This document shows, one piece after another, positions 32,870 to 44,965 of a stretch of DNA of 64,000 nt (position 1 is its first letter; every line of letters starts with the position of its first letter). The notes under the pieces are model-generated. The model was not told the DNA's origin and searched no databases. It saw only the letters and a program-made list of their open reading frames with translations. The translations under genes were made by a program, and so were the position numbers. Source of the DNA: Galaxea fascicularis (Eukaryota > Cnidaria > Anthozoa > Scleractinia > Euphylliidae); assembly GCA_948470475.1 (NCBI GenBank), contig OX419340.1:24295067-24359066 (forward strand), given 5' to 3'.

Positions 32870-35800
32870 TCTGTTGCCTCATTTACACATACAGGTATTC
32901 CTTCCAATAGGCAATAGTGTCTTTGTATACTGTATCAGTTACACTCTGACCTCTATAAACGCTGCACCCTGCCCTTTCCAAGAGAAATTCGTCTGGAAAT
33001 CTTGTGAATTTTAGTCATTGTTAACCATGGCTACCATGCTGGCTCTTTACTTTTTTCACAAGATCATCAGAACAGCTAATTAGAATAGGTGGAGAATCCT
33101 CAGTTGCCCTCATAAATACTCGGCCATTTGATGACCAGATAAACTTGTAATGGAGGTCTTTCTTGACTTTGAGAGCTTCAAAGATCTCCGGTGGTGCGTG
33201 GCATGCCCGTCAGATCATGTGAAGGATAAAAAAGAGAAAATGGTTGGTCGCAGGAATTCTCAAGGTTTTTTCAGTCATTACTGTTCTTTATATATTTTTG
33301 CAAAGGAAGGGAGTAATTTACCAAATGCAAATCACTCAAATGCACGTCCAGCACGTGGTTTGTATGCTCATTAGGAAGACAAAATTGCTGCAACTTGAAG
33401 TAAGAACAGATTACTCAAAATGTGCCCACAAAATTCTCGATAAAAATTCAATTCAAAATTGATACCTGATTAACATCAGAAAGAAATTGTTTTTGTTATG
33501 CCGGGTGATGCCTATTCATCAGTTACCATGACAAAATGACTTACATGGCGCGCGGGAATTTTTTTTTCCTGACCAACATTCTGGCCCAGCATTATAGCTT
33601 GAACTCAGGAAATTGGCTGTGTTTTTCCCGCAGCCTTGACAGGCGTGCATTTAAACTTGTGGACTCTTCCTCGACGTCCTCAATTACAGGTGTGCCATGA
33701 GTCTCCTCTGACAGAGCAAAATAGGGCTTTTAAATAATTTGAGTCAAATAAATATTGGATCGATACGCATAATAGTTATATTGTTTTCATCACCAAAGTA
33801 TCCAAGACGGAAAGAGGTATCTGCTGCCGGGAAAAGCTCTGAGGAACTGAGGAGAAAGTGCTTCCTTTGCAATGACATCTGCAAATGGTTTCTTTCATCT
33901 CGGATAAGGACAATAAACCGGAGGTCCCATCTCACCACTTTCCACAATTAATTCTGTGGGACGTTAAAGAACCACTTGGGACGTAATGAACCCTGGCTGT
34001 GACCACCACTGTGTGCATCACATAGGGATAACCTCATTGCACCTTTCCCTTGGACACTTTTCCAAGAAAAATTAGTATGATATACTGCGTGTTATACAGT
34101 AATCAATCTCCTGTTGTCAAACACTCTTCTGATTACTGAAGTAAGCTACTCGTATAAATGTTAATGTGAAAGAAAGTAGTAAGAACATTGAAAATAATAA
34201 ACTATTATCTACGGTATATGCCACGAAACAAAATACCTTAAGAGTTATTTCGCTGTGATAGCCGTCGAATAAACCAAATTACTTCAGTTGGTATCAGTCC
34301 TCGACATAGGAATCTAGTGTAAAGTAACGCAATTTTTAAAGTTTTAGAAAATAATATTTCAACGACTAGTTAAAACATTTGTATCGAGATTCTTCCAATC
34401 ACATAATAAGCAGGAGGAAGCTTTCCGTGGTCTTTTCTCCTAATCTAGTAAGTTTCACTCGTCTTGATTATGTGGGTGAGATCTTTGTTCCATTCTAATG
34501 AACTGCCCCTAACCTTTTAAAGTTGGGATTCTATCCACAGTGGAGAATGCCTTTACTCATATCAATCCACTGTACTGCAACTTTCCGCCAGATAATGAAA
34601 ATAGTATTAGTCTAATTTTGGTTTACAGGTTGGTCACTGTCGTCCAGTAACTTGTAGATACCGAGGACACTGAAACAAGCTTGAAAAAAAGAAAACTGGG
34701 ATGGGCAGCGTGCGCTGAAGAATATGCTTCAGAAGAGGGGTACAAGTTAGTTACCGTATTTAAACTAAACACTTGTTGTTTTACCTAGTTTGGTTTTTTT
34801 GTCTGTTATTCTTGCAAAACCAACAGGCTGCCAAGAAAAAAAGAAAGAAATCGATAGTTCTGGATCAAAATCTACAGATATCATGAATTCATACAGAAAC
34901 AGTGTAAATGCATTTCAGAATGACAGCAGCAACAATAACAACATAACCACTACCAAACAAATCAAGAGTCAGCAAAAAATATGAACTCAAAATATATCAC
35001 TGAGTTTAATAAGAGGCACATTAATTAATGATGTTCCTGCAAAAATGTCACTCTGCCAATAAATACAGGCTAACGATATCACTGAGTCAGCTTTTTAGCT
35101 GAAGAACGAACGCGAAATGATTGTATAAAAACATATATATATATCTAGTAACGAGCTGTGTGCCGCCGGGTGCACAACCCAAGTCCAGAATCGAAACTAA
35201 GATTGATTTTACTCAGCAAACTACAGTCGAACCTCTCCAAAGGCCATTTTGGAGACTGAGGAGATTGACCGTCGCAGAGAGGTGGTGTAAGAATGTAATG
35301 TGACACCTGTTTGTTTTCGGAGTGAAGACATTTATTTTATTTTAAAACATATGTAAATTAAGTATCTTGCTTTTTGTTGAAACCCCTTGTGAATCTAAAG
35401 AAAATAAGTGTATCAATCAGCATGTTTAATCAGGTTAAACAGATTGAGGTGGAAACCTTTAGTTTGTGCTCGAATTTCCGATGCAATTCCATGTGTTGTT
35501 GAATGTCTTTCACAGTATAGCACCCAAATTAAACACGGGTAAGCCTAAGGAAAGTGGAAAGTAAGCTGCATCGCTTCAAGAGCCCGAAAACGTGTTAACG
35601 AGACGTTGTGTTTACAATCTCCAAGCCTTGATAAAGCAAAACAAACAAGAACACAACAACCGAAGTAAATAAAGGAACGCGACAGTATTCTCGAATTTCA
35701 ATTTTTTTTTATTTTTATCATTATGCCACAACAAGTATACATACATATAGTAATATTGTCGTACACAGTACTATATAATACAAAAACATACACACCTGAA

Positions 35801-36337
35801 AAGGGTCATACAAGATAATTTGGTTTGAAGTTAGAAGATTCTACGTTTCACACTGCTTATACATTATATCTGCTAATGCCATACATTTGGTTAGAGGTTG
35901 ATCTTAAAGCGGTATCATTTCTGTGCAAATAGTTGAAGACGGTCGTTATTGAAAAAAGTGAATGATAAAAAGCAAGGATGGTCATGTTCTTACAGACTTT
36001 CAAGCCGATTGGTGGCAAAAAGGAAATCCAAAAAAGCGCTACATGATTCCCAACTGGGTCAAAGGAACAAAGTACGTGCAACTCAGCTGTACTTTATCAT
36101 GATGATCAAGACAAGAATCGAACAAGAATCAGTCAACCAGTTGAAAAAATTCGCAGATGTCGAAAAGTCTGCGACCCAGCTGAACTAACGAAGCAATTCC
36201 TGGGCCTACCCCGCCATTTACTACTATTTCCGCCTATCTTTATTAATTTTATCTAAGCCGTAATTGACCTCTTAGCTAGCCTATAATTCTTTGAGTTAAA
36301 CCCATGAAGTGCATTATTCAATTGTGTTGGTTCTTCA

Positions 36338-36338
<1 letters not shown>
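32870..36338. other. No confirmed gene; short dispersed repeats
   Basis: I could not support a host gene. At about 33830-34075 the words GGAGGTCCCATCTCACCACTTT and CTGTGGGACGTTAAAGAACC resemble a SINE-like dispersed repeat known to me from cnidarian genomes (from memory). At about 34820-34984 a splice-acceptor-like CCAACAG precedes a Lys/Asn-rich frame to a stop, a possible terminal exon without known motifs. At 35225-35290 (CTACAGTCGAACCTCTCC) there is a mariner-like fragment. Confidence 0.35.
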
Positions 36339-36369
<31 letters not shown>

Positions 36370-36729
36370 TCGAACTAAATTGAATTCGACCCGACAGTCG
36401 CACGACAGCACATAGCACGGCAGTGATTTCAAACTTCGAATTTAATTCAGTCGAGGTAAAAGCTGTTGCTCAGTAAACATGCGTCGAACCATAACAAACC
36501 GGTATATTGTATTCAGGTAGGTATTATGTATTCAGTTCGGCAAGGCAGTAGCACGACGTTTGAAACCATTCCGTAGCACGACAGATCCTATCGAATTTAA
36601 TTGTCAGGTCGAACTTAAATCTAGTGCCGCACCGAATGGTTTCAAACGTCGCGCTACTGCCGCGCTAACCTCGAATTTAATTCCTGAATTTAGTTCGACA
36701 CGGCAGCAGCGCGGTGATTGAAACATGGC
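36339..36729. mobile_element. Foldback MITE with internal inverted repeats
   Basis: GGCCTGTTTCAAACGTCGTG at 36339 mirrors CGCGGTGATTGAAACATGGC at 36729; both arms continue with CTACTGCCGTGTCGAAC or its complement. The words AGCACGACGTTTGAAACCAT and ATGGTTTCAAACGTCGCGCT occur inside, so the element is built from several nested copies of its own end. No target duplication is clear. Confidence 0.65.
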
Positions 36730-37473
36730 TAACGTAAATTGTCGTAGTGGCCAGAGAGAGTCACAAATCAGGTTGAAAGGGTGGAGGTGAGTGGGGACTC
36801 GGTCAGGTACTGCGGTCGTACGTTCTGCATGAATGATAACAAGCTATATTTGTGCGTTCAGACGTCTTTCATCTTCAGAGCAAAGAAACAGCATCCAAAA
36901 AATCATCAATGGACAAAAATGCACGGAGCGCAAGCTACTCTTTCAAAATCTTCAACAGCGAGTTCATTGAAAGAAAGAAAAAGTGACAGAATTTCCCGAG
37001 ATGGGCATCTCAGTGTAAATGCCATATTCTAGCGGTCGAAGTGAGTTCAAAATTCGGAAGTCAGCGCACAAGTCCCCACATAGTTAAATACCGAGAGAGG
37101 CCTTCTAATTCCGCAACATTGATTTTGAACAGTGAATTTTGATCATTGTTTTATAATTCTATTAACGTTTTGGCTTTAGGGTGATCTTGACCCTACACCG
37201 TTCATGTTGTCAACAAGCTTGTCTTCAGTCGACTACGTGATCCTGCATAGTGTCACCTTTTGACGTCACTGAAATTCTTATGCTTGCAAAAAAATCTAGA
37301 GTACCCCATTTGTACCTCGTTTGTGGATAAACAGTAGTGCGTTTTCCCAGTGGACATTCTCCAAATATAAAAGTAGGATTCTGTCCGCTTCCTGATTCCA
37401 GAAGGAAAGATTGTATGATAGACCCTTGCTGATAAGAACTGAGCATCGCATCTGCGAAACAATTCCAACCAGT
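36730..37473. other. 5' flank of the TIMP-like gene
   Basis: An 83-codon frame at 36781-37032 shows no known motif and no splice partner, so I do not call it. No core promoter element is assigned in the 450 bases before the ATG. Confidence 0.35.
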
Positions 37474-38763
37474 ATGGTTGCTACGATTAAGTGCTTTGTG
37501 ATTTTCTTCTGCGTTGTCGTTGCTCTCAGTTTTCCCATGAGTGAAAACCTTTGCTCAGGAAGACAGGACCGTCAGCTTAATAGAGCTTTCTGCACAGATT
37601 CATCCTTTGGTAAGTGGACAATTTTGGATACCGCTATTGCACTGTTTGTTTGCCCTCTTGTGCTCTACAACCCATGTTTGCGTTGGAGGGATTGAAAACT
37701 GAATACAGTGATGAGAGAACTTGTGATAGCCAAGCATTGATAAATCTAAGCAGGACTTTTCGTGCTTGATCAAGTGCTAGAAAAGAAAAGTCTGAAAAAT
37801 GATGTCGTAGCGACCGTGATTTCGAGGTCCACATTCCACGCACATTGTTTGCGTTTTAGATACTTACAATACCATCGCAATGCTTAAATCACCGGAGGCC
37901 TAATTTTGTCCCTTATTACAAGTCAAACCACGCTTGGTTTTAAGTTAACGCATCTAAACACTCTCCCAGTTTGGATTGCTCCCATCTATGGTTTCGTAGC
38001 AAAGAACTTCTCAATAGCTTTCATCTGAATGCACACACCTTGAGGTTTTTTGAAAAGCCAAGGAAGTGACGGTAAATAATGCACGGTTCATTTTAATTGT
38101 TACCGTGTCCCCCGTGCAACTCCCGGGACAAGTCTAGCCCTTCTAGACCGGGAATGGAGAATTGCTTGAAGCGGTTTTATCTCTTGGTCAATGTGGTATG
38201 CGGTCTATTGTTCTGAATTCATTGAAGGTCACTCCACAACTCCTGTTAATCCAGCATTGTTATTTCTAGAGACAGACCAAACAATACTAAACAAGACTAC
38301 GGTCTTCATTAGGAGATAAAGCCTAAAGCCAATTAAGTGATTTTGTTTTCTTTTCTCATCAGTGCTACGTGCCATTGTTCTGTCAGAACAACAAGACCCT
38401 TCCGAAAGCAACCTCGTAGAATTTGCTCGCCATCGAATCTACTCCTTGAAGATCGTTGACATATTCATCATCACGAAAAAAGGAATCAATATTCCAAAGC
38501 ATAAGCCGGTTTCTCTTTTTGTGCCGAGTAGGATGGCATCTCTTTTCCTGCGATTTCAGCGAGGTGAAGAGTATCTGCTAGCTGGACACATTGGTGGCAC
38601 TGGGAAGCTGAGCATGGATCTTTGTGATTGGCATAAAAAGTGGCAGGAGGTGACTCGTTCCCAAAGAACAAAGTTAAAAGGACAATATATCAGAGACTGT
38701 TACAGGCCAAAAAACATTCTTAACTCCAAACTCCCTGGAGGATCAAGTCCCCAAAAAGGGTAA
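37474..38763 (+). CDS. Secreted NTR-domain (TIMP-like) protein
   Basis: Exons 37474-37609 and 38363-38763 join in phase 1 to a 178-aa protein. The N-terminus is a signal peptide (MVATIKCFVIFFCVVVALSF). The rest is one netrin/TIMP-type OB fold: AFCTDSSFVLRAIVLSEQ, HRIYSLKIVDIF, LFVPSRMASLFLRFQRGEEY then LLAGHIGGTGKLSMDLCDW and TRSQRTKLKGQYIRDCY. These match the order of the TIMP N-domain (RAKV, EYLIAG, GK...LC, Q...L...Y...C). Only four Cys remain in the fold where TIMPs have six. The Cys-X-Cys N-terminus that chelates the metalloprotease zinc is not present (it reads NLCSG). There is no TIMP C-terminal subdomain. Metalloprotease inhibition is therefore doubtful; a secreted NTR protein of other role is likely. 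Confidence 0.8.
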
Positions 38764-40860
38764 CAAAGACAAGGAAAAAAAACCCCGAAATTTACAATGA
38801 AAATATATCCAATTTATGAATGAAATATTATCCAAATACTGAGGTCGAAGGTGGCTACTTGCTAGAGGGTGATTACAAGTCCAATGAAATTCTTCACGCT
38901 TTTCTAATAATACTTTAATTGGACTTTTTGTAAGAACCTGACAACATTCTTTCATGCGAAAGAAAAAAGAAGGCAATAAATAGCAATAGTACTTTTATCC
39001 GTTCAGCCATCAATATTAACTTCTGTATTCTGCGGGCAGAAGATTTATAATAAACTCCAATTAGCATTTTGAAGTCTAACTCAACTGCCCTTTTTCAAGC
39101 AATATGCAACTTTATCCTTCTGTTATTCCGACCGGAGCTGGTTTTCCATCAACATTAGTGTAAATCCTGAAAATTTTAATCCGCTTTGGCGAATATCAGT
39201 TGTTAGCAATCTTTGATGTCAAGTCGAGACTTACTCATAAGGAATGCAATTTTAGTGAGAGTAGGACAAACAGTAGCTTACTAATTCTATTTGTATCAGT
39301 AGGCCACCTCAAAGCCATACAAAACTTTCTGTATTGTCAAACTGGTATTTTCATATATACAACAAGCAACTTATGTAACATTTTTCTGCCCTTGTCAGTC
39401 CCTGAGAGACTAATAGGGTTAATGCTTAACTAAGATGAACAATCCATAGATTTATTTTTATAATCCCTGTAACAACAACTTTTTAATTTGAAATATTTTA
39501 TCTCGACTAAGACCATTCATTTATGGCAATGTTATGAAGCCCTATACGCCTTATTCCAAAATGGCCATCACTGTAATATTCTTTAGTTTTTATCCAAATT
39601 AGCCCTCGTTCCCTCGTTCAAGGTAAACTTTAATATTCTTTTGAAATTTGTTGTTAAGAACAAGGCAATAAGGGCTAATATGAATAAAAACAAAAGAAAA
39701 TTTATTAGAATGGGAGCCATTTTGGGATAAGGTGAATACGTTGTAATTTCAGTCTGAATGTAAGAAGTTATTTTTAAGAATTACAAAACCATATTTTGTA
39801 TGAAAAAGTTATCTCAATAAAGATTATTAGTATTAACCTAATGCGAATGAAACGGAGTCCGGACTGATTATGCCGAATAAGAAATTTATCTGCAATATTT
39901 TTCATTTGAATAGAGCCGAGATAATTTATCATTCACAACAACAACAACAGAAAGTGTTTTTTTTTTAATAAATACATTTTATTTCAACAGCACGGACACT
40001 GCAGAACAACATCGTTTACAAATACCAACGATATTACATAACTTACCTACCCATTGTCACTTTCCATAATGCACCGCGGTCATACTTTGGTCACCTGTAC
40101 AGCATTTGGTTGTTAAGGGCAGCGAAATTGCTATTTTATAGTTTAAGGGTCTGCGAGAAAACCGCTTGTGTGGCTTGGCAAGGTTTTAAACAGCCGCTGT
40201 CTTCCGGCGTTGCTATGCAACTGGAGGATGTTTTGCCGCTAAAAAATCCTTAATTGAAGACGCTTCCTTGGTAGAGATGAGCTGAAGTAACACAGAGTAA
40301 CAATAAAACACTATCAAGGATCCAAAAGATTTGTATCTGTTTGACAAAGCAATCATTTTCTGTGCAATGACGGCTATTATTTAAGCTCTGTCTGCGTTCC
40401 GAGTGAAAGTTGACTGATCCAAACCGTCCGCAGTTTGAGTACTCTTTTGTTGTCCTTCATGTACGAACGTTTATGTCAAGAAAATTGATCAGTGATTTGT
40501 CTAGGTTGCTGTGAGATTGCTTATGTTATTTTTCCAAATGTTTTGGACACGACACTGGTTGAAGAAACGTCAAGTGACGTCCGGGCGGGTTTTTCAATAT
40601 AACATGGAATAAACAGGCTTTTCTCGTGCAGATTAATCGTTTCCAGCACCTCACGTTTGGAATGACCGTTCATCATTCTTTACAAAAGTTTTATGTGGGC
40701 AAAGTTCATTTTTCAGACCAGAATTCAACCTTTGGCTCGCTGTTAATAATTTAAAAGCTTAAACTCAAGAACAATCTTCCAAGCGTAGATTTCCATTGGA
40801 AACGCTGATTTATTTACCTGTAATGATAAAATCCGCCACCAATAGTCGCTGCTTCCACCT
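38764..40860. other. No gene seen; one MITE inside
   Basis: No supported exon. The stretch contains a foldback MITE (39549-39732, listed separately) and a CAACAACAACAACAG run near 39940 that could be the tail of another LINE on the minus strand. Confidence 0.4.
39549..39732. mobile_element. Foldback MITE (CCTTATTCCAAAATGGC ends)
   Basis: CCTTATTCCAAAATGGCCAT at 39549 is mirrored by GCCATTTTGGGATAAGG ending at 39732. Inner words TTTTTATCCAAATTAGCCCT and AGGGCTAATATGAATAAAAA extend the arms to about 60 bp. The element is 184 bp. Confidence 0.65.
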
Positions 40861-41062
40861 CATTGTCACGTGACTAGAGATTCCATGAGATATGCGCTGC
40901 GCATATACCGATCACTTGATGCGTTTGATTCATGGTTGCCGGTCACCTTTCGTAAGTCTCCGTTTTCTTTTGATGTTTTGAAGTTAAATTTGTTTTCTCA
41001 TTGTTTGTCCTTTTTTTCTGTGCTAGTGAAGCCAAATTATCGCCATAATTCTAATTTTGCGA

Positions 41063-42021
41063 ATGGACGAAGAGGGAACGTCGGCACACGTGCGCGTAGA
41101 GCATGCGAAAGCTGAAGGTGAGCTCGTAGACCTGCCAGTTAGAAAGTCAGATAAAGCGAAACAGAAGTCACCGAAGACTAAACCTCCTAGTCAGGAGATC
41201 AAGCAGAAAGAACCAACCAAACAGGTCCACGTGGAAGAGAACCAGTCGCTTGACGTTGTCACTGAGTCGTTCGCTGATTCTATTTCAGCAAACTTCCATG
41301 CTCTTACGCAAAGTATGACTAACAGCTTTCATCATGTCACTCGTTCACTGGCCTGATGACAGAGTTACAGAAGATCTACCTGAACAGGCCGACGTTATCG
41401 AAGTTAGCGAAGCCTCCGAGGAGGTGCCGAACAAGGGGAAAAAGGCTGACGAGTCAGCCTCCAACCAAGTGGAGCCTCCGAACAAGAGGCAAAAAGTTGA
41501 TGACTCAGCTACAGAGCATGGGCTGTCTTCTTCAGCTCCGAACAAATTCCTTTCTAGTCTTGAGAAGACGGCCAATACACAGGAAGCTACAGGACCGAAA
41601 ATTAATGATACCTTGGCTTCTGCTGTAATGCAGCAAAAACCAGAGGAAGAAACTGAGAAAAAATTTTCTTCAAAAAATTCTCAGACCTGAGAATTGTCCG
41701 GGTTTGTCAAAAGTAAGCGTTAATCAGGTTATATGGGATCGAGTTTCAGCTGAGGCTAGAACAGGTGATGTGAAGATGCAACGGGTCCAGAATCGCTTGG
41801 TTAAAGGAACAACAAACGTAGCTTTAATAGCAGACCTTATCCTTAAGAGCTCCGAAGACAAGGATAACATAGATACAACTGCTTTGTTGGACAAACTATG
41901 GAAGCTAACTCAAGACTCTTTGTGCTGCTTAGGCGCATCCAACTGGGAATTGGTTCAGAGACGCCGTAAGGCATTGAAGCCTCAAATGTCTCATCAGTGC
42001 TACGCTCATTTGTGTGATTAA
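41063..42021 (+). pseudogene. Gag-like region of the DIRS-like element
   Basis: Starts with an acidic leader MDEEGTSAHVRVEHAKAEGE followed by Lys/Pro-rich sequence. After a frame change the Glu/Lys-rich part continues (EVSEASEEVPNKGKKADESA, NKRQKVDDSATEH). After another it becomes a helical domain (NRLVKGTTNVALIADLILKS, DKLWKLTQDSLCCLGASNWE). The layout matches the first ORF of DIRS elements; no nucleic-acid-binding motif stands out. Confidence 0.5.
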
Positions 42022-42363
42022 AAAGTCAAGTTTACTGCTTCTCTGTTTGGAGGTCAAAGATATCTCAGATAACAATAAGGTTACCAACAAGCTGTTGGAT
42101 AAAACAAATCTTGGCTTAGATCCTCCCATATGAACAGAGGCTCTAGTAAGGGTCGGACAGGCTTTCGTAGGTCCGAGCCTATCGAGGTCGAGGCTCAGTC
42201 CACAGACCTTTTTTAAGGACATCCAACCAATACCGCCCATCAACCTACAGCAAGCCGAAGGGCAACCACGAGACACCCAAGAGCTAATTCAAAGGTTGAT
42301 GGTAGGCTTCAGCACTTTGTTCAGGCTTGGAGGCAGATAACTTCAGACAAAGTCATTTTAGAT

Positions 42364-43268
42364 ATGGTCAAGGGTTGCTATATAACATTCTCACGTGATC
42401 TATTTCCTACTCAGTTTAGGAGCCCTCCGTCAATTAAGTTTACTGACTGGGAATTCAGTATTATTGACCAGAAAATAAATAAAATACTTCAAAAGGGTGA
42501 GGAAGCTACTCATTCAACTGGTGAATTTTTGTCTAATGTGTTCCTGAGATCTAAGAAAGATGGAACTTTCAGAATGATTCTAAACGTCAAAGATTTAAAT
42601 TTACATGTTGAATATAGTAAATTCAAGATGGACACTTTGCAGTCCATGTTGAAATTAGTTACTCCTAGTTGTTATATCATGGCAACAATTGATCTCAAAG
42701 ATCCATATTACATGGTTTCTATTGCACAGGAACAGCGGAAATATCTTCGTTTCTGTTGGAAAAGTAGGCTTTTCCAATATACCTGTTTTCCCAATGACCT
42801 TGCATCGGCCCCGCGCCTATTTACAACCTTATGAAGCCATGTTATGCACATTTGAGGTTGCAAGGACATATCGTGTCTGGTTACATTAATGATATATTTC
42901 TTCAGCAACAGTTATTTGATGATGCTCTTAATTCTCTTAAAGCTTCCAAGAGTTTGTTCAATAGTCTAGGCCTGCTAATACACCCTGAGAAGTCTATGGT
43001 CATTGCTAGTCAAATAGCAACTGTTTGGGGATTTGTTATTAACTCTCTAGACATGACTATTTCCCTCACAACTGAAAAGAAGACAAAGTTGTTAGAGCTC
43101 TGTCACACAACTATGCAGAGTACTCAGATTGCAATACGATACCTTGCCAGAGTTATTGGGAAGTCAGTATCCAATTTCCCTGGTGTGCTTTATGGCCCTC
43201 TTTTCTATCGTAATTTAGAAATGGACAAAACAGAAGCACTCAAACTAAAAAGAGGCAATAATGATTAA
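42364..43268 (+). pseudogene. Reverse transcriptase of the DIRS-like element
   Basis: Two frames together cover the RT: GEFLSNVFLRSKKDGTFRMI, LNVKDLNLHVEYSKFKMDTL, IMATIDLKDPYYMVSIAQEQ (motif A), YTCFPNDLASAPRLFT, then after a frame shift at about 42833 GHIVSGYINDIFL and LGLLIHPEKSMVIA. The catalytic box, expected as Y-[IV]-D-D, reads YIND, so one metal-binding Asp is gone. The gene is inactive on two counts. Confidence 0.7.
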
Positions 43269-43289
43269 ACCACGATTATTTCTTCTGAG

Positions 43290-43895
43290 ATGAAATCAGA
43301 ATTCCAATGGTGGGTTTATAATCTGGAGACATCCACTTCACCAATTTCTCATAACAATCCAGATTTGGTGATTGATACTGATGCCTCTCTTATTGGCTGG
43401 GGGGCTGTTTGTGATGCAACTACAACTCAGGGTAGTTTTACCCCTTTGGACATTTCCTATTCCGAAGGGAACATTAATGCACTTGAAATTTTGGCAGTTA
43501 AATATTGTCTCCAATCGTTCGCTTCAATCATATATAAAAATAGGCATGTCTTAGTGCGCTGTGATGATACTACAGCAGTATCTTATATTTCCAATATGGG
43601 AGGTACTCATTCTAGGCTTTGCAATGCAATTGCAAGAGATATGTGGGTGTGGTGTATCGCTCAACATGTCTGGATAACCATCACTCATATTCCTGGCAAT
43701 TTAAATCAAGGGGCAGACTTTAACTCAAGAAATCTCAATGACAGAACAGAGAGGTCATTAGATGCTAGTGTCTCTGACTTAATCACAAAGAAATTGGGGC
43801 AACCACAGATTGATCTGTTTGCCTCTTATTTTGATACTAAAGTTGCTTGTTATTATTCATGGAAGCCTGCCCAGGAGCCTCTCATGTACATGTAG
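43290..43895 (+). pseudogene. RNase H domain of the DIRS-like element
   Basis: The 201-codon frame retains the RNase H carboxylates: LVIDTDASLIGWGAVC (Asp), INALEILAVKYCLQSF (Glu) and VLVRCDDTTAVSYISNMGG (Asp). It ends with the DIRS-typical QPQIDLFASYFDTKV...YYSWKP segment. It is separated from the RT by a stop at 43268. Confidence 0.65.
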
Positions 43896-43919
43896 ATGCC
43901 TTTACTGTCAGCTGGTATT

Positions 43920-44770
43920 GACCACTGACCTATTGTTTCCCACCTTTCAGTTTGCTAGGCAGATGCCTGCAGAACATTACTATGGATCAAGCAGAATGCA
44001 TTGTTGTAATTCCAAATTGGCCGACACAACCTTACGATTCCAAAGTTGTGGCAATGTTGGTCATTCCTCCAATAGTTCTTCAAAGTCGACTACATTTACT
44101 TCAGTTTCCACACGATCCTCATCGTCAGCATCTACTGTTTCCAAGGCTTCAGCAACTGGCTTGCAAGTTTTCAGGAAATCCCTCGAGTGTAAGAACATTT
44201 CAGGACACTCTGCCGACATTATCCTCGCATCTTGGCGCTCACGTACACAGAAGCAGTATCAAACCAATATCAACCAATGGCGTAACTACTGTTGTGAAAG
44301 GGAACTTGATTCAATTCATCCCTCTGTAGCAGATGTTATTCAGTTTTTGACAAAATTGTTTGAAAAGGGTCTCAGTTAATATAGTTCACTGAACACTGCA
44401 AGAAGTGCTCTATCTACCATCATCACTGTTAATGGTACATCCATCGGCTGCCACCCCCTTGTAGTGCGGTTTCTGAAAGGCGTCTTCAATTTACGGCCTC
44501 CAGTACCTCGATATAAAGAAGCATGGGATGTGTCTATTGTGACGTTTGTTCAAATTTCTGAAAACTTTGTCACCAGTGGCATCGTCGAGTTTGAAGAACC
44601 GTAGCCTCAAACTGGTTATGTTTCTCAGTTTGGTTACTGCTCAGAGAGGGCAAACTTTTTCAAGATTCTGAGAAAGTGTAAAGGCAAATTTGATTGTTTA
44701 GTGTTTGAAATGCTTTACATCAGGAAATTCAAATCTAATTTGAACGTCCAAACGGGCTCTATACGTGCGA
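43920..44770 (+). pseudogene. Tyrosine recombinase of the DIRS-like element, N-terminal part
   Basis: After frame changes the translation reads ILASWRSRTQKQYQTNINQW, CERELDSIHPSVADVIQFLT, then across a stop SLNTARSALSTIITVNGTSI and VRFLKGVFNLRPPVPRYKEA. This is the core-binding (SAM-like) domain of DIRS tyrosine recombinases. Near 44630 LVTAQRGQTFSRF may be the box with the first catalytic Arg. The His-x-x-Arg and Tyr boxes are not seen. Confidence 0.6.
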
Positions 44771-44848
44771 AACTTTTTGTTTAACTTGTAAATCATTCTT
44801 ATCTTTTATTGTTTGTCTTAGTATTTATAGATCTTAGTTTTATCCATT

Positions 44849-44892
44849 TTTGACTTGATAAGGACGTTACGTTAACGTCGAAACGTCGTCGC
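44849..44892 (+). other. Hammerhead-like motif, degenerate
   Basis: The run CTTGATAAG, a seven-base stem GACGTTA/TAACGTC with a three-base loop, then GAAACGTCG, copies the core order of a hammerhead ribozyme (CUGAUGA, stem II, GAAA). The first core box is altered, so activity is unlikely. Such motifs mark Penelope-like and some small retroelements. Confidence 0.35.
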
Positions 44893-44965
44893 TTTTTATT
44901 CAAGTTTTTAGCTTTTTAGATCTTAGAATGTTTTTAAGAAATGTTCTGTCGCAATTTTTTATTGT

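Larger units (their letters stand above)
41063..44770 (+). mobile_element. DIRS-like (tyrosine recombinase) retroelement, decayed
   Basis: Modules appear in DIRS order on the plus strand: a charged gag-like region (41063-42021, frame breaks near 41350 and 41690), RT (42364-43268), RNase H (43290-43895) and the N-terminal part of a tyrosine recombinase (about 44190-44640). Several stops and shifts separate the frames. The recombinase breaks off after the first catalytic Arg region, so the 3' end is lost. Terminal repeats and the internal complementary region could not be identified. Confidence 0.75.

Noticed and set aside
33739..33951. Antiparallel frames as a small gene
   Set aside because: They overlap a SINE-like dispersed repeat and mirror each other on the two strands.
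36781..37032. 83-codon frame upstream of the TIMP-like gene as its first exon
   Set aside because: The TIMP-like gene already has an ATG with a signal peptide, and no donor at the end of this frame joins in phase.
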